Below are positions 39,130 to 48,118 of a DNA stretch of 64,000 nt, piece by piece. A program made the translations under genes and the position numbers. Positions within the stretch are counted from its first letter, which is position 1. The number at the start of each line of letters is the position of its first letter. Under the pieces are notes generated by a model that worked only from the letters and a program-made list of their open reading frames with translations, was not told the DNA's origin and ran no database searches. The DNA comes from Bacteroidota bacterium (GTDB lineage Bacteria > Bacteroidota > Bacteroidia > UKL13-3): contig JAAFJM010000002.1 of assembly GCA_013298895.1 (NCBI GenBank), forward strand, positions 217,314-281,313, in the 5' to 3' direction.

Positions 39130-40287
39130 ATGGCATTTTACCACAAACAAGGACAAGTACCCGCTAAAAGACATACACAATTTAGAAAGCCTGATGGCTC
39201 ACTTTATTCAGAAGAATTGGTTTCAACCGAAGGTTTTAGTAGTTTATACTCTTTGGTTTACCATTGCCATCCGCCTACTTTGGTTAAGGAAATTGGTGAG
39301 GCATACGATATTGGGCCTAAGGCTGCCATTGAAAAAAATTTACAAAACCGTAGTTTTTTAACTTTTAAAACCGCACCTGTTGACGATTATTTAAAAAGTC
39401 GTGTTTATACGCTTTTTAACAACGATGTTTATTTGGCTTCGGCTGCGCCTCGCAAAAGCATGACAGATTATTTTTTCAAGAATGCGGATGCTGATGAAGT
39501 ATTATTTATTCATGAAGGAAATGGTGTTTTAAAAACAGTTTATGGACAAATTTCATTTGAATATGGCGATTATTTGGTAATTCCTCGAGGTACCATTTAC
39601 CAATTGCATTTTAAAACTGAGCAAAACAGGATTTTTATTACTGAATCATTTTCTCCAATCCGTCCACCAAAACGTTATTTAAACCAATATGGACAATTAT
39701 TAGAGCACTCGCCTTATTGCGAACGCGATATAAAATTACCTGAACTAAATGAGACCTTTGATGAAAAAGGTGACTTTAAGGTTTTAATTAAAAAACAAGA
39801 TATGATTTTCCCATACACTTATGCCACACATCCTTTTGATGCCATAGGTTGGGATGGATTTCAGTATCCTTTTGGGTTTAGTATTCATAATTATGAGCCA
39901 ATAACAGGTCGTGTGCACATGCCACCACCTATTCATCAAACTTTTGAAGGACACAATTTTGTAATTTGTTCGTTTGTACCTCGTTTATACGATTACCATC
40001 CGCTATCAATTCCTGCGCCTTATAACCATAGCAATGTAGATAGCGATGAAGTTTTATATTATGTTGATGGCGATTTTATGAGCCGCAAGCATGTAGAACG
40101 TGGTATGATAAGTTTACATCCAAAAGGTATTCCGCATGGTCCACATCCAGGAACGGTTGAAAAATCGATTGGTAAATTAGAAACCAAAGAATTAGCCGTA
40201 ATGATAGATCCATTTTATCCGTTAAAAATTACTGAAGCTGCTATGCAAATGGAAGACCCTGGTTATTATAAAACTTGGGTAGAGTAA
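39130..40287 (+). CDS. hmgA: Homogentisate 1,2-dioxygenase
   Basis: 385 aa; DEVLFIHEGNGVLKTVYGQISFEYGDYLVIPRGTIYQL; HPKGIPHGPHPG. Confidence 0.88.
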   Translation: MAFYHKQGQVPAKRHTQFRKPDGSLYSEELVSTEGFSSLYSLVYHCHPPTLVKEIGEAYDIGPKAAIEKNLQNRSFLTFKTAPVDDYLKSRVYTLFNNDVYLASAAPRKSMTDYFFKNADADEVLFIHEGNGVLKTVYGQISFEYGDYLVIPRGTIYQLHFKTEQNRIFITESFSPIRPPKRYLNQYGQLLEHSPYCERDIKLPELNETFDEKGDFKVLIKKQDMIFPYTYATHPFDAIGWDGFQYPFGFSIHNYEPITGRVHMPPPIHQTFEGHNFVICSFVPRLYDYHPLSIPAPYNHSNVDSDEVLYYVDGDFMSRKHVERGMISLHPKGIPHGPHPGTVEKSIGKLETKELAVMIDPFYPLKITEAAMQMEDPGYYKTWVE

Positions 40288-40376
40288 GGAATTTTGGATG
40301 TTGGGTTTTGAATGAAATTTCACCCAATTTGTTTAAGCAAACCTAAGATACTAAACAACAAATAAACCAAAACCAT

Positions 40377-40745
40377 TTGCAAGCAAAATTATTCATACTG
40401 AGAGATATAAAAGAAATTATATCCGTTTCGAAAGACAAAGCCATTAGGGCTGTTGACAATGAGCGGGTGTTAATGTATTGGAGTATTGGTAAGCGTATTT
40501 TAGAAGAAGAACAAGACGGAAAAGAAAGAGCGGTTTATGGAGAGTATTTAATTAAAACTCTAGCGGAACAATTAGAACCTGAATATGGAAGTGGATTTTC
40601 TATTAGACAATTAGAACTATGTAGACAATTTTATCGAACTTTACCAATTACGAACGCACCGCGTTCGCAATTCAGTAGGACACATTACCGCTATAATATT
40701 CTTTTTAATACTGAATATATTATAAAACCAAATACTTTTGTATAA
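40377..40745 (+). pseudogene. Truncated DUF1016/YhcG-type N-terminal domain
   Basis: AVDNERVLMYWSIGKRILEEEQDGKERAVYGEYLIKTLAEQLEPEYGSGFSIRQLELCRQFYRTLP...RSQFSRTHYR then divergent tail and stop; C-terminal nuclease domain missing. Confidence 0.75.
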
Positions 40746-40756
40746 AAAATAAGGCA

Positions 40757-40981
40757 ATGGATTTTTTGTTAAAAATTGAGAATGAAGAGAAAGCTAAATA
40801 CTTGTTTCAATTTCTTAAAAATTTAGATTTTTTTGAAATTGAAAAATTTGATCAAGATAAAAACTGGAAAGAATTGGTTAAACAAGCTGAAAAAAGTAAA
40901 TCAATTTACATTGATGAAGCAAAATTGTCGATTGAAAGTTGGAAAATCAAACTCAAGAAGATCAGAAAAATAAAAGAATAA
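40757..40981 (+). CDS. Small hypothetical, possible antitoxin
   Basis: 74 aa, MDFLLKIENEEKAKYLFQFLKNLDFFEIEKF...; sits directly upstream of hicBA. Confidence 0.45.
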   Translation: MDFLLKIENEEKAKYLFQFLKNLDFFEIEKFDQDKNWKELVKQAEKSKSIYIDEAKLSIESWKIKLKKIRKIKE

Positions 40982-40985
40982 TACC

Positions 40986-41192
40986 ATGAATGAACTAATT
41001 TTTTTAGTAGAAGAATCAGTTGATGGCGGCTATGAAGCCAAAGCCATTGGGGAGTCTATATTTACTCAAGGTGAAGACCTAGAGGATTTAAAAGTTCAAA
41101 TTAAAGAAGCTATAAACTGCCATTTTGAAGAAAATAATATGCCAAAAATGGTTAGGCTTCATTTTGTAAAGGATGAAGTTTTTGCAATATGA
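40986..41192 (+). CDS. HicB-like antitoxin
   Basis: 68 aa, FLVEESVDGGYEAKAIGESIFTQGEDLEDLKVQIKEAINCHF; overlaps hicA start by 4 nt. Confidence 0.8.
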   Translation: MNELIFLVEESVDGGYEAKAIGESIFTQGEDLEDLKVQIKEAINCHFEENNMPKMVRLHFVKDEVFAI

Positions 41193-41428
41193 AAATCCCT
41201 AGAGATGTTAATGGTTCAGAACTGGTAAAGGTTTTGAAAAAACTTGGTTTTATTGAAACAAGACAACTTGGGAGCCATATTAGGTTAACACATAAATTAA
41301 ATAATGAAGAATTTCATATAACAATTCCTAACCATAAACCAATTAAAGTTGGCACACTCAATTCTATAATAACTGAAGTTGCCAATAATTTAAAAATAAA
41401 CAAACAAGAAATAATAGATTTATTATAA
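41189..41428 (+). CDS. HicA-like mRNA interferase toxin
   Basis: GSELVKVLKKLGFIETRQLGSHIRLTHKLNNEEFHITIPNHKPIKVGTLNSIITE; conserved GSH. Confidence 0.85.
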   Translation: MKIPRDVNGSELVKVLKKLGFIETRQLGSHIRLTHKLNNEEFHITIPNHKPIKVGTLNSIITEVANNLKINKQEIIDLL

Positions 41429-41432
41429 AACT

Positions 41433-42560
41433 ATGAATACCGAACAAACAACAGAAATGTTACCTCAAACATCAGATTTCCTACCCTTACACGGAACTGA
41501 TTTTATTGAATTATATGTGGGAAATGCCAAGCAAGCAGCCCATTTTTACAAAACAGCTTTTGGGTTTCAAAGCTTGGCTTATGCTGGTCCTGAAACTGGT
41601 GTAAAAGATAGAGTAAGTTATGTATTGATACAAAACAAAATGCGCTTAATGCTTACTACGCCTTTGCATTCTGATTCGCCAATTGCAGAGCACCATAAAA
41701 AACATGGTGATGGTGTTAAAGTATTAGCTTTGATGGTAAATGATGCTTACGATGCATTTGAACAAACTACCAAACGCGGTGGAGTAGCTAGTTTAGAACC
41801 AAAAACTTTAACTGATGCCAATGGAGAAGTGCGCATGAGTGGTATTAAAACTTATGGCGAAGTGGAACATTGGTTCATTGAACGTAAAAACTACAATGGT
41901 GTGTTTATGCCCGGTTTTGTTAAGTGGGAAAGCGCTTATAATCCGGAGCCAACAGGCTTATTATATGTTGACCATTGCGTAGGAAATGTAGATTGGAATC
42001 AAATGAATCCGTGGGTGAGTTTCTACGAAAATGTAATGGGTTTTAAAAATATCCTTTCGTTTGATGATAACGACATCAGTACTGAATACTCTGCTTTAAT
42101 GAGTAAAGTAATGAGCAATGGAAATGGCTATGTTAAATTCCCGATTAACGAGCCTGCGGAAGGTAAAAAGAAAAGCCAAGTAGAAGAATACTTGGAGTTT
42201 TACGAAGGTGAAGGTGTTCAGCATATTGCCATTGCTACACTAGACATTGTTTCGACTGTAAAACAATTAATGGCTCGTGGTGTGGAGTTTTTAAAGGTAC
42301 CAAGTAGCTACTACGATGATTTATTAGACCGTGTTGGTCCAATAGAAGAAGATATTGAACCATTAAAAGAGTTAGGTATTTTAGTAGATAGAGATGATGA
42401 AGGATATTTATTACAATTATTTACCAAACCAGTTGAAGACAGACCAACTATGTTCTTCGAAATTATTCAACGTAAAGGTGCTAAAAGTTTTGGAAAAGGA
42501 AACTTTAAAGCCTTATTTGAAGCCATAGAACGCGAACAAGCAAATAGAGGTAACTTATAA
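41433..42560 (+). CDS. hppD: 4-hydroxyphenylpyruvate dioxygenase
   Basis: 375 aa; VDHCVGNVDW...EYLEFYEGEGVQHIAIATLDI...FFEIIQRKGAKSFGKGNFKALFEAIEREQ. Confidence 0.93.
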   Translation: MNTEQTTEMLPQTSDFLPLHGTDFIELYVGNAKQAAHFYKTAFGFQSLAYAGPETGVKDRVSYVLIQNKMRLMLTTPLHSDSPIAEHHKKHGDGVKVLALMVNDAYDAFEQTTKRGGVASLEPKTLTDANGEVRMSGIKTYGEVEHWFIERKNYNGVFMPGFVKWESAYNPEPTGLLYVDHCVGNVDWNQMNPWVSFYENVMGFKNILSFDDNDISTEYSALMSKVMSNGNGYVKFPINEPAEGKKKSQVEEYLEFYEGEGVQHIAIATLDIVSTVKQLMARGVEFLKVPSSYYDDLLDRVGPIEEDIEPLKELGILVDRDDEGYLLQLFTKPVEDRPTMFFEIIQRKGAKSFGKGNFKALFEAIEREQANRGNL

Positions 42561-42712
42561 GTTGTCAGTTGATGGTTGTCAGTTGTTAGATATAAAATTT
42601 AATATCATAGTTTTATTTTAAATTATTAGTAGTTTAGTCTAACAACTTTCAATCATCACTTATTAAATATGCTAGTCTATCAACTGTCAACTAACAACCA
42701 TCAACTAAAAAA
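42561..42712. repeat. Dispersed intergenic repeat, copy 2, with inverted-repeat organisation
   Basis: 42561..42590 GTTGTCAGTTGATGGTTGTCAGTTGTTAGA; inverted partners TCTAACAACTTTCAATCATCACT and CAACTGTCAACTAACAACCATCAACT. Confidence 0.7.
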
Positions 42713-42715
42713 AGT

Positions 42716-43483
42716 ATGGCAAAAAAGAGCATTTCAGAATTAAGGGCTAAATATTCCAATAGTGAACGCAGGTTTTTAGAAGGTCCACGAAGCAGGAGAA
42801 GAGAGTTTATATTTTCTTTTAAAGTTTTGTACGAATTTTTAAAAGGCTTTAGAGCTTTACATTTTGTAGGGCCTTGCGTAACTGTGTTTGGTAGTGCAAG
42901 GTTTAAAGAAGATCATTTTTACTACCAAGAAGCCATGAAAATGGGTGCAGAGATTAGTAAAATTGGCTTTACTGTTATGACTGGTGGAGGGCCTGGAATT
43001 ATGGAAGCTGCTAACCGCGGTGCTTTTGAAGCAAATGGACGTTCAGTGGGTTGTAATATTGTGCTGCCTCACGAACAATCAGAAAATCCTTATGTGCAAA
43101 AATCGGTTGAGTTTAGGTACTTTTTTGTGCGTAAAACTTTATTGCTAAAATACTCCTATGCTTTTGTAATAATGCCAGGTGGTTGGGGAACAATGGACGA
43201 ATTGTTTGAAGCACTTACTTTAATTCAAACAGGTAAAATGGAGGAATTTCCAGTCATTATTTTTGGTAAAGAATATTGGAAAAACTTAATTGATTTAATC
43301 AATGACATGATTGAAAAAGGAACTGTATCTCCTGACGATTTAAGGCATTTATTAATTACAGATTCAATTGATGAAAGCATAGACCATTTAAAAAAATACA
43401 GCATTGAAAAATTTAGTTTAAAGCACAGAAAAAGAGTTAAAGCAATGTCTTGGCTTGGCGAGCTTATTAAATGGAAAAAATAA
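42716..43483 (+). CDS. LOG family protein (TIGR00730, nucleoside 5'-monophosphate phosphoribohydrolase-like)
   Basis: VMTGGGPGIMEAANRGAFE ... FVIMPGGWGTMDELFEALTLIQTGK. Confidence 0.92.
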   Translation: MAKKSISELRAKYSNSERRFLEGPRSRRREFIFSFKVLYEFLKGFRALHFVGPCVTVFGSARFKEDHFYYQEAMKMGAEISKIGFTVMTGGGPGIMEAANRGAFEANGRSVGCNIVLPHEQSENPYVQKSVEFRYFFVRKTLLLKYSYAFVIMPGGWGTMDELFEALTLIQTGKMEEFPVIIFGKEYWKNLIDLINDMIEKGTVSPDDLRHLLITDSIDESIDHLKKYSIEKFSLKHRKRVKAMSWLGELIKWKK

Positions 43484-43484
43484 A

Positions 43485-43847
43485 GTGCTAAAATTTATAA
43501 CTAATAGAATCAAATCATTTGGCCCTGCATTAAAGGGCCTTTTTTGGTTATTTAAAAATGAAGGAAATGCCCAATTTCATTTAATAGCAACTATAGTAGT
43601 AGTAATAGCAGGATTCTATTTCAAAGTCACTATTTCTGAGTGGGTATTATTGTGCTTTGCAATAGGTTTGGTATTATGTGCCGAAGCCTTAAATACAGCC
43701 ATTGAAAAAACCATTGATTTATTACATCCTCAAAAACATGAAAAAGCAGGTTTAGTAAAAGACCTAGCTGCGGCAGGCGTTTTGGTAGCATCAATTTTAG
43801 CAATTATTGTTGGTGTATTAATTTTTGCACCAAAACTTATCCAATAA
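43485..43847 (+). CDS. Diacylglycerol kinase family protein
   Basis: ALKGLFWLFKNEGNAQFHLIATIVV...CAEALNTAIEKTIDLLHP; GTG 43485 or overlapping ATG 43455 as start. Confidence 0.85.
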   Translation: MLKFITNRIKSFGPALKGLFWLFKNEGNAQFHLIATIVVVIAGFYFKVTISEWVLLCFAIGLVLCAEALNTAIEKTIDLLHPQKHEKAGLVKDLAAAGVLVASILAIIVGVLIFAPKLIQ

Positions 43848-44006
43848 TTATATTTAATAATTTAACATAAATCAACTTATGTTTATGCTCATAAAGAAGT
43901 ATGTCTTAAAATCTTAATTTTTTTAAAACGACTTTTTTAATTTTCAATCATTACCGTTTGAGAACTACAAAAAAATTTCATTCAAATGAGAAATCTATCA
44001 TATCAA

Positions 44007-44040
44007 AAAAAAAGCTCAAGTTTTACAACTTAAGCTTTTT
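44007..44040 (-). terminator. Terminator-like hairpin 3' of tRNA-Pro
   Basis: AAAAAAAGCTCAAGTTTTACAACTTAAGCTTTTT with poly-A on plus (poly-U on minus). Confidence 0.65.
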
Positions 44041-44116
44041 GGTCGGGGTGGCAGGATTCGAACCTACGACCTCCACATCCCAAATGTGGCGCGATACCAG
44101 GCTACGCTACACCCCG
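44040..44116 (-). tRNA. tRNA-Pro (anticodon TGG), CCA encoded
   Basis: Minus strand CGGGGTGTAGCGTAGCCTGGTATCGCGCCACATTTGGGATGTGGAGGTCGTAGGTTCGAATCCTGCCACCCCGACCA folds as cloverleaf. Confidence 0.95.
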
Positions 44117-44184
44117 TTTGCAAGTTTTTCAAAATTGCTAACTTTTTGAACTAAGTATTGCTACTCGCCCCTTCAAATTTTGTG

Positions 44185-44273
44185 CGGTGAGAGAGAGATT
44201 CGAACTCTCGATACACTTTGACGCGTATGTCGGTTTAGCAAACCGGTGGTTTCAGCCGCTCACCCATCTCACC
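44185..44273 (-). tRNA. tRNA-Ser (anticodon GCT), CCA not encoded
   Basis: Minus strand GGTGAGATGGGTGAGCGGCTGAAACCACCGGTTTGCTAAACCG...GAGAGTTCGAATCTCTCTCTCACCG with long variable arm. Confidence 0.93.
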
Positions 44274-44509
44274 AAATGCTCTTTTAAAGGGAGTGCAAAT
44301 GTAGCAAACAAAACTATATTTCAAAATATTTTAGAGAATATTTTTATATTTATTTTTCAATAGTAAAAATTGGATTTAAGTGTACAAAATAAAGCAATTG
44401 AATATTAATGTATTAAGGTAAGTATTCTGTAAAATTTAATATTACTTATTTTTGAATAATAATATGCAATTAAAATGTTCGTTAATTAGCAAAAAAATAA
44501 ACTATAGTC

Positions 44510-47116
44510 ATGGCTAAGGATAAAGTTGTTCATTATAAATTTCGCGATTTAAAAATATTTGGTAGTACTGAATGGCTTGCGAACAATGAAAAGAAATATA
44601 GGCAAGTGTACGACATGACGGAGTGCACATTTATTTACTGTGAACTTTCGTTTTTTAATAAATTATTTGACGAAAAACAGTGGGATTTAAAAATTAGTTT
44701 AAAGTGTGTAAAGCAAGAAGACGGTGCTGAAGTATGTACCTTATCAGCTGATAGAACCATAAAAAAAGACGAAAATATTGTTTATATCCGAGAAGGTTGG
44801 GGTGTAAAAACTCCTGGCACTTATTGGAAAAAAGGTACATATCGTTGGGAGGCTTGGATTGATGGTGTTTTTATTGCTGAAAAAGAGTTTTATATTGTAG
44901 ATGTTGGTTTGGTTACTGAAACCGAAAATCCTTATTTTAATATCAAATCCAATAAATTGTATGAAGGAACTGAAATTAATGTTCCAAAAGTTGAACGCAA
45001 TTATTTAAGTGCTTTCGATACCAAAGAAACAAGATATGTTTGGCTAGAAATGATGGCCGAAAATTTGGTAACTACTGGTGAAAAATGGCCATGTGAATTG
45101 ATATTTAATTTTAAAACACGTTCAGGTCAATTGAAAGGAACAATTGAAAAAATATTTTTTGTTGATTCAGCTGAACCTGAATTTGAGTGTAGTATTGGTT
45201 GGGGAAATGATGTAAAAGGTACATGGGGTTTAGATTATTATACCATTGAAATAATTTTTATGGATCAATTGGTGGCTAGTATTTTATTTGATGTAGGCAC
45301 CGAATTTTTAATTGAACCAAAGGTTAAAGAAATAAAACCAAAAGTAAATAAACTTATTGAAAAGAATGCACCCGTTGCGACTGCTCCCGAAAATATTGAA
45401 GATATAATGAAGGAGCTTGATAGTTTAATTGGGCTTGATTCAATAAAAAAGAAAGTTAAAGAATATACTACTTACCTTAATTTTTTAAAAATTAGAAAAG
45501 AAAAAGGCTTTGACGATTCTGAAAAAATTAACTTACATGCAGTTTTTACAGGAAATCCAGGGACTGGAAAAACTACCGTTGCCAAAATGCTAGGAAAAAT
45601 TTACAACCAACTTGGTTTGTTAAGTAAAGGCCATGTTATTGAGGCTGATAGAAGTGATTTAGTAGCAGAATATATTGGACAAACTGCACCTAAAACCAAA
45701 GAAATTATCAAACGTGCAAAAGGTGGAATTTTATTCATAGATGAAGCCTATGCATTAGCTCGTAAAAACGATGATAGCAAAGATTTTGGTAAAGAAGCCA
45801 TTGAAATTTTACTAAAGGAAATGAGTGATGGGGATGGGGATATAGCCATTATTGCTGCTGGATACCCTGATGAAATGAATAATTTTTTAGAAAGTAATCC
45901 AGGTATGCGAAGTAGGTTTCAAATGTTTTACGATTTTCCAGATTATTTACCAAAAGAGTTATTAGCAATTGCTGATTACTCAACCCAAAAACGTGGTATA
46001 AAATTTAACGAAGCATCAAAAGAATTGATTTTTAAAAAATTGGTTGATGCTTACCGCGATAGAGACCGTATGTTTGGAAATGCTCGTTATGTAAATAATT
46101 TAATTGACGAATGTAAAATGAATATGGGTTTACGATTAATGCAATCGCCTAATCCTTATGATTTGAGCAATGATGTACTAAGTACTATTGAAACTGTAGA
46201 TATTGATAAAGTTTTTGGAATTAAACATAAATCAATTACCGATATTCCAATTGATGAAGAATTGCTAACTGCTTCACTAAATGCATTGCACGGTTTAATT
46301 GGTTTACAAACAGTTAAAACCGAAATTGATGAATTGGTTAAATTGGTTCGTTTTTACCGAGAAATTGGTAAAGATGTTCGTCAGTCGTTTTCGTTACATA
46401 CAGTATTTACTGGAAATCCAGGTACAGGGAAAACCACTGTTGCACGTATTTTAGCTCAAATTTATAAAGCATTAGGCATTTTAGAACGTGGTAATTTGGT
46501 AGAATGCGATAGGCAAGATTTAGTAGGAGGTTTTGTGGGGCAAACTGCGTTAAAAACCACTGAAGTGCTTAACAAAGCAATGGGTGGCGTTTTATTTATT
46601 GATGAAGCTTATGCTCTAAGCGAAGGCGGAGAAAACGATTTTGGTAAAGAAGCTGTTGAAACCATTTTGAAAAAAATGGAAGATTCGAGAGGTGACTTTA
46701 TTGTAATTGTAGCTGGTTATACCGATAATATGAAACGCTTTTTAGAAAGCAATCCTGGTCTTAAGAGCAGGTTTGACCGCGAAATGCAGTTTGAAGATTA
46801 CGATGCACCACAGTTACACGATATTGCATTGAAAATGCTTTTAAATAACGGCATTAAACCTACTGAAGAAGCTTCAAACCATATTAAACAGTATTGCGAA
46901 TTTTTATACAAAACCCGTAATAAGTTTTTTGGAAATGCACGTAGCGTAAGGAAAGTAATAGAAGAAGCTATTAAAAACCAACATTTGCGTTTGGCAAAAA
47001 CCGAAACTGAAAAACGTACCAAAGAAATGATTTACGAATTGGTACTTGAAGATGTAGAGGAATTTAAAGTTGATCCTAACTTTACAGAGGAGCGTAAAAC
47101 TATTGGATTTAAATAA
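44510..47116 (+). CDS. Tandem CbxX/CfxQ (SpoVK-type) AAA+ ATPase with duplicated beta-rich N-terminal domain
   Basis: Two Walker A (FTGNPGTGKTTVAKMLG; FTGNPGTGKTTVARILA), two Walker B (GGILFIDEAYAL; GGVLFIDEAYAL), two SNPGMRSRF/SNPGLKSRF motifs; N-terminal repeat units aa ~41-133 and ~176-263. Confidence 0.9.
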   Translation: MAKDKVVHYKFRDLKIFGSTEWLANNEKKYRQVYDMTECTFIYCELSFFNKLFDEKQWDLKISLKCVKQEDGAEVCTLSADRTIKKDENIVYIREGWGVKTPGTYWKKGTYRWEAWIDGVFIAEKEFYIVDVGLVTETENPYFNIKSNKLYEGTEINVPKVERNYLSAFDTKETRYVWLEMMAENLVTTGEKWPCELIFNFKTRSGQLKGTIEKIFFVDSAEPEFECSIGWGNDVKGTWGLDYYTIEIIFMDQLVASILFDVGTEFLIEPKVKEIKPKVNKLIEKNAPVATAPENIEDIMKELDSLIGLDSIKKKVKEYTTYLNFLKIRKEKGFDDSEKINLHAVFTGNPGTGKTTVAKMLGKIYNQLGLLSKGHVIEADRSDLVAEYIGQTAPKTKEIIKRAKGGILFIDEAYALARKNDDSKDFGKEAIEILLKEMSDGDGDIAIIAAGYPDEMNNFLESNPGMRSRFQMFYDFPDYLPKELLAIADYSTQKRGIKFNEASKELIFKKLVDAYRDRDRMFGNARYVNNLIDECKMNMGLRLMQSPNPYDLSNDVLSTIETVDIDKVFGIKHKSITDIPIDEELLTASLNALHGLIGLQTVKTEIDELVKLVRFYREIGKDVRQSFSLHTVFTGNPGTGKTTVARILAQIYKALGILERGNLVECDRQDLVGGFVGQTALKTTEVLNKAMGGVLFIDEAYALSEGGENDFGKEAVETILKKMEDSRGDFIVIVAGYTDNMKRFLESNPGLKSRFDREMQFEDYDAPQLHDIALKMLLNNGIKPTEEASNHIKQYCEFLYKTRNKFFGNARSVRKVIEEAIKNQHLRLAKTETEKRTKEMIYELVLEDVEEFKVDPNFTEERKTIGFK

Positions 47117-47121
47117 ATATT

Positions 47122-47155
47122 AAATGGCTGTTTAACATAAACTGAACAGCCATTT
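47122..47155. terminator. Perfect 11-bp stem hairpin between convergent AAA and HIT genes
   Basis: AAATGGCTGTT TAACATAAACTG AACAGCCATTT; no strong T tract. Confidence 0.5.
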
Positions 47156-47181
47156 GAAGTAATAAATTAAACTTAAAGTTC

Positions 47182-47574
47182 TTATATAAAAGTGTTTATA
47201 TAATTTGCAATCTTTTGCATTTCATGATTACTTAAAGTGATTTTTTTATTTGAAAAATTCATATCGTTTACCTCATTTATTGGAATCAAATGAATGTGTG
47301 TGTGTGGCACTTCTAATCCAATAACAGTTACTCCAATCCTATTACATGTAATAGCCTTTTTCATAGCTATTGCTACTGACTTGGCAAATAAATTAAGTTG
47401 AATGAACGTTTCATCATCCAAATCAAAAATATAATCAACTTGTACTTTGGGAATAACCAAAACATGACCTTTTGCAAGTGGGTTTATATCTAAAAAAGCC
47501 AAAAAAGAGTCATTTTCCGCTACCTTATAACAAGGAATTTGCCCAGCTACTATTTTAGAAAATATACTTTCCAT
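47182..47574 (-). CDS. HIT family protein
   Basis: MESIFSKIVAGQIPCYKVAENDSFLAFLDINPLAKGHVLVIPK...HTHIHLIP; start adjusted inward from the listed ORF. Confidence 0.9.
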   Translation of the reverse strand: MESIFSKIVAGQIPCYKVAENDSFLAFLDINPLAKGHVLVIPKVQVDYIFDLDDETFIQLNLFAKSVAIAMKKAITCNRIGVTVIGLEVPHTHIHLIPINEVNDMNFSNKKITLSNHEMQKIANYINTFI

Positions 47575-47581
47575 ACAATCA

Positions 47582-48082
47582 CTAACTAAAAGAAATGGAT
47601 AATATTTCCAATTTAATTGTTCCTGCAGGAGCCGCAATTTCTGCTAATTCTCCTACCTTTTTTCCTATTAAACCAGCACCAATTGGTGATTTTACAGATA
47701 TTTTTCCAATTTTAAAATCTGCCTCATTTTCAGAAACAATAATATAAGTAAATTCTTTTTTAACATTATGATTCAATACAAGTACTTTACTAAGCAACAT
47801 AACTTTACTATTATCTAGTTTAGTTTCGTCTATAATTCTACTAATTGCTAAAAGTGATTCGACTTGAGAAATTTTAGTTTCTAAATGTCCTTGATCCTCC
47901 TTGGCAGCGTGATATTCAGCATTTTCACTTAAATCACCTTTATCTCTTGCATCAGCAATTTGTTTTGAAATGAATGGACGTTGAACAAACTTTAAATCGT
48001 GAAGTTCTTTTTGCAATTTTTCGAAACCATCTTTCGATAAATAATTTAAAGCCGGAGTTGCCGACAATGTTTTTTTGGCCAT
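47582..48082 (-). CDS. greA: Transcription elongation factor GreA
   Basis: YLSKDGFEKLQKELHDLKFVQRPFISKQIADARDKGDLSENAEYHAAKEDQGHLETKI. Confidence 0.94.
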   Translation of the reverse strand: MAKKTLSATPALNYLSKDGFEKLQKELHDLKFVQRPFISKQIADARDKGDLSENAEYHAAKEDQGHLETKISQVESLLAISRIIDETKLDNSKVMLLSKVLVLNHNVKKEFTYIIVSENEADFKIGKISVKSPIGAGLIGKKVGELAEIAAPAGTIKLEILSISFS

Positions 48083-48118
48083 TTTATATTTGAAATTTGA
48101 TACGTTTTAAAACAAAAA

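Noticed and set aside
43958-44149. Plus-strand ORF (…VGVAGFEPTTSTSQMWRDTRLRYTPFAS…)
   Set aside because: It is antisense translation of tRNA-Pro; GVAGFEPTT-type peptides are a familiar tRNA-derived spurious ORF.
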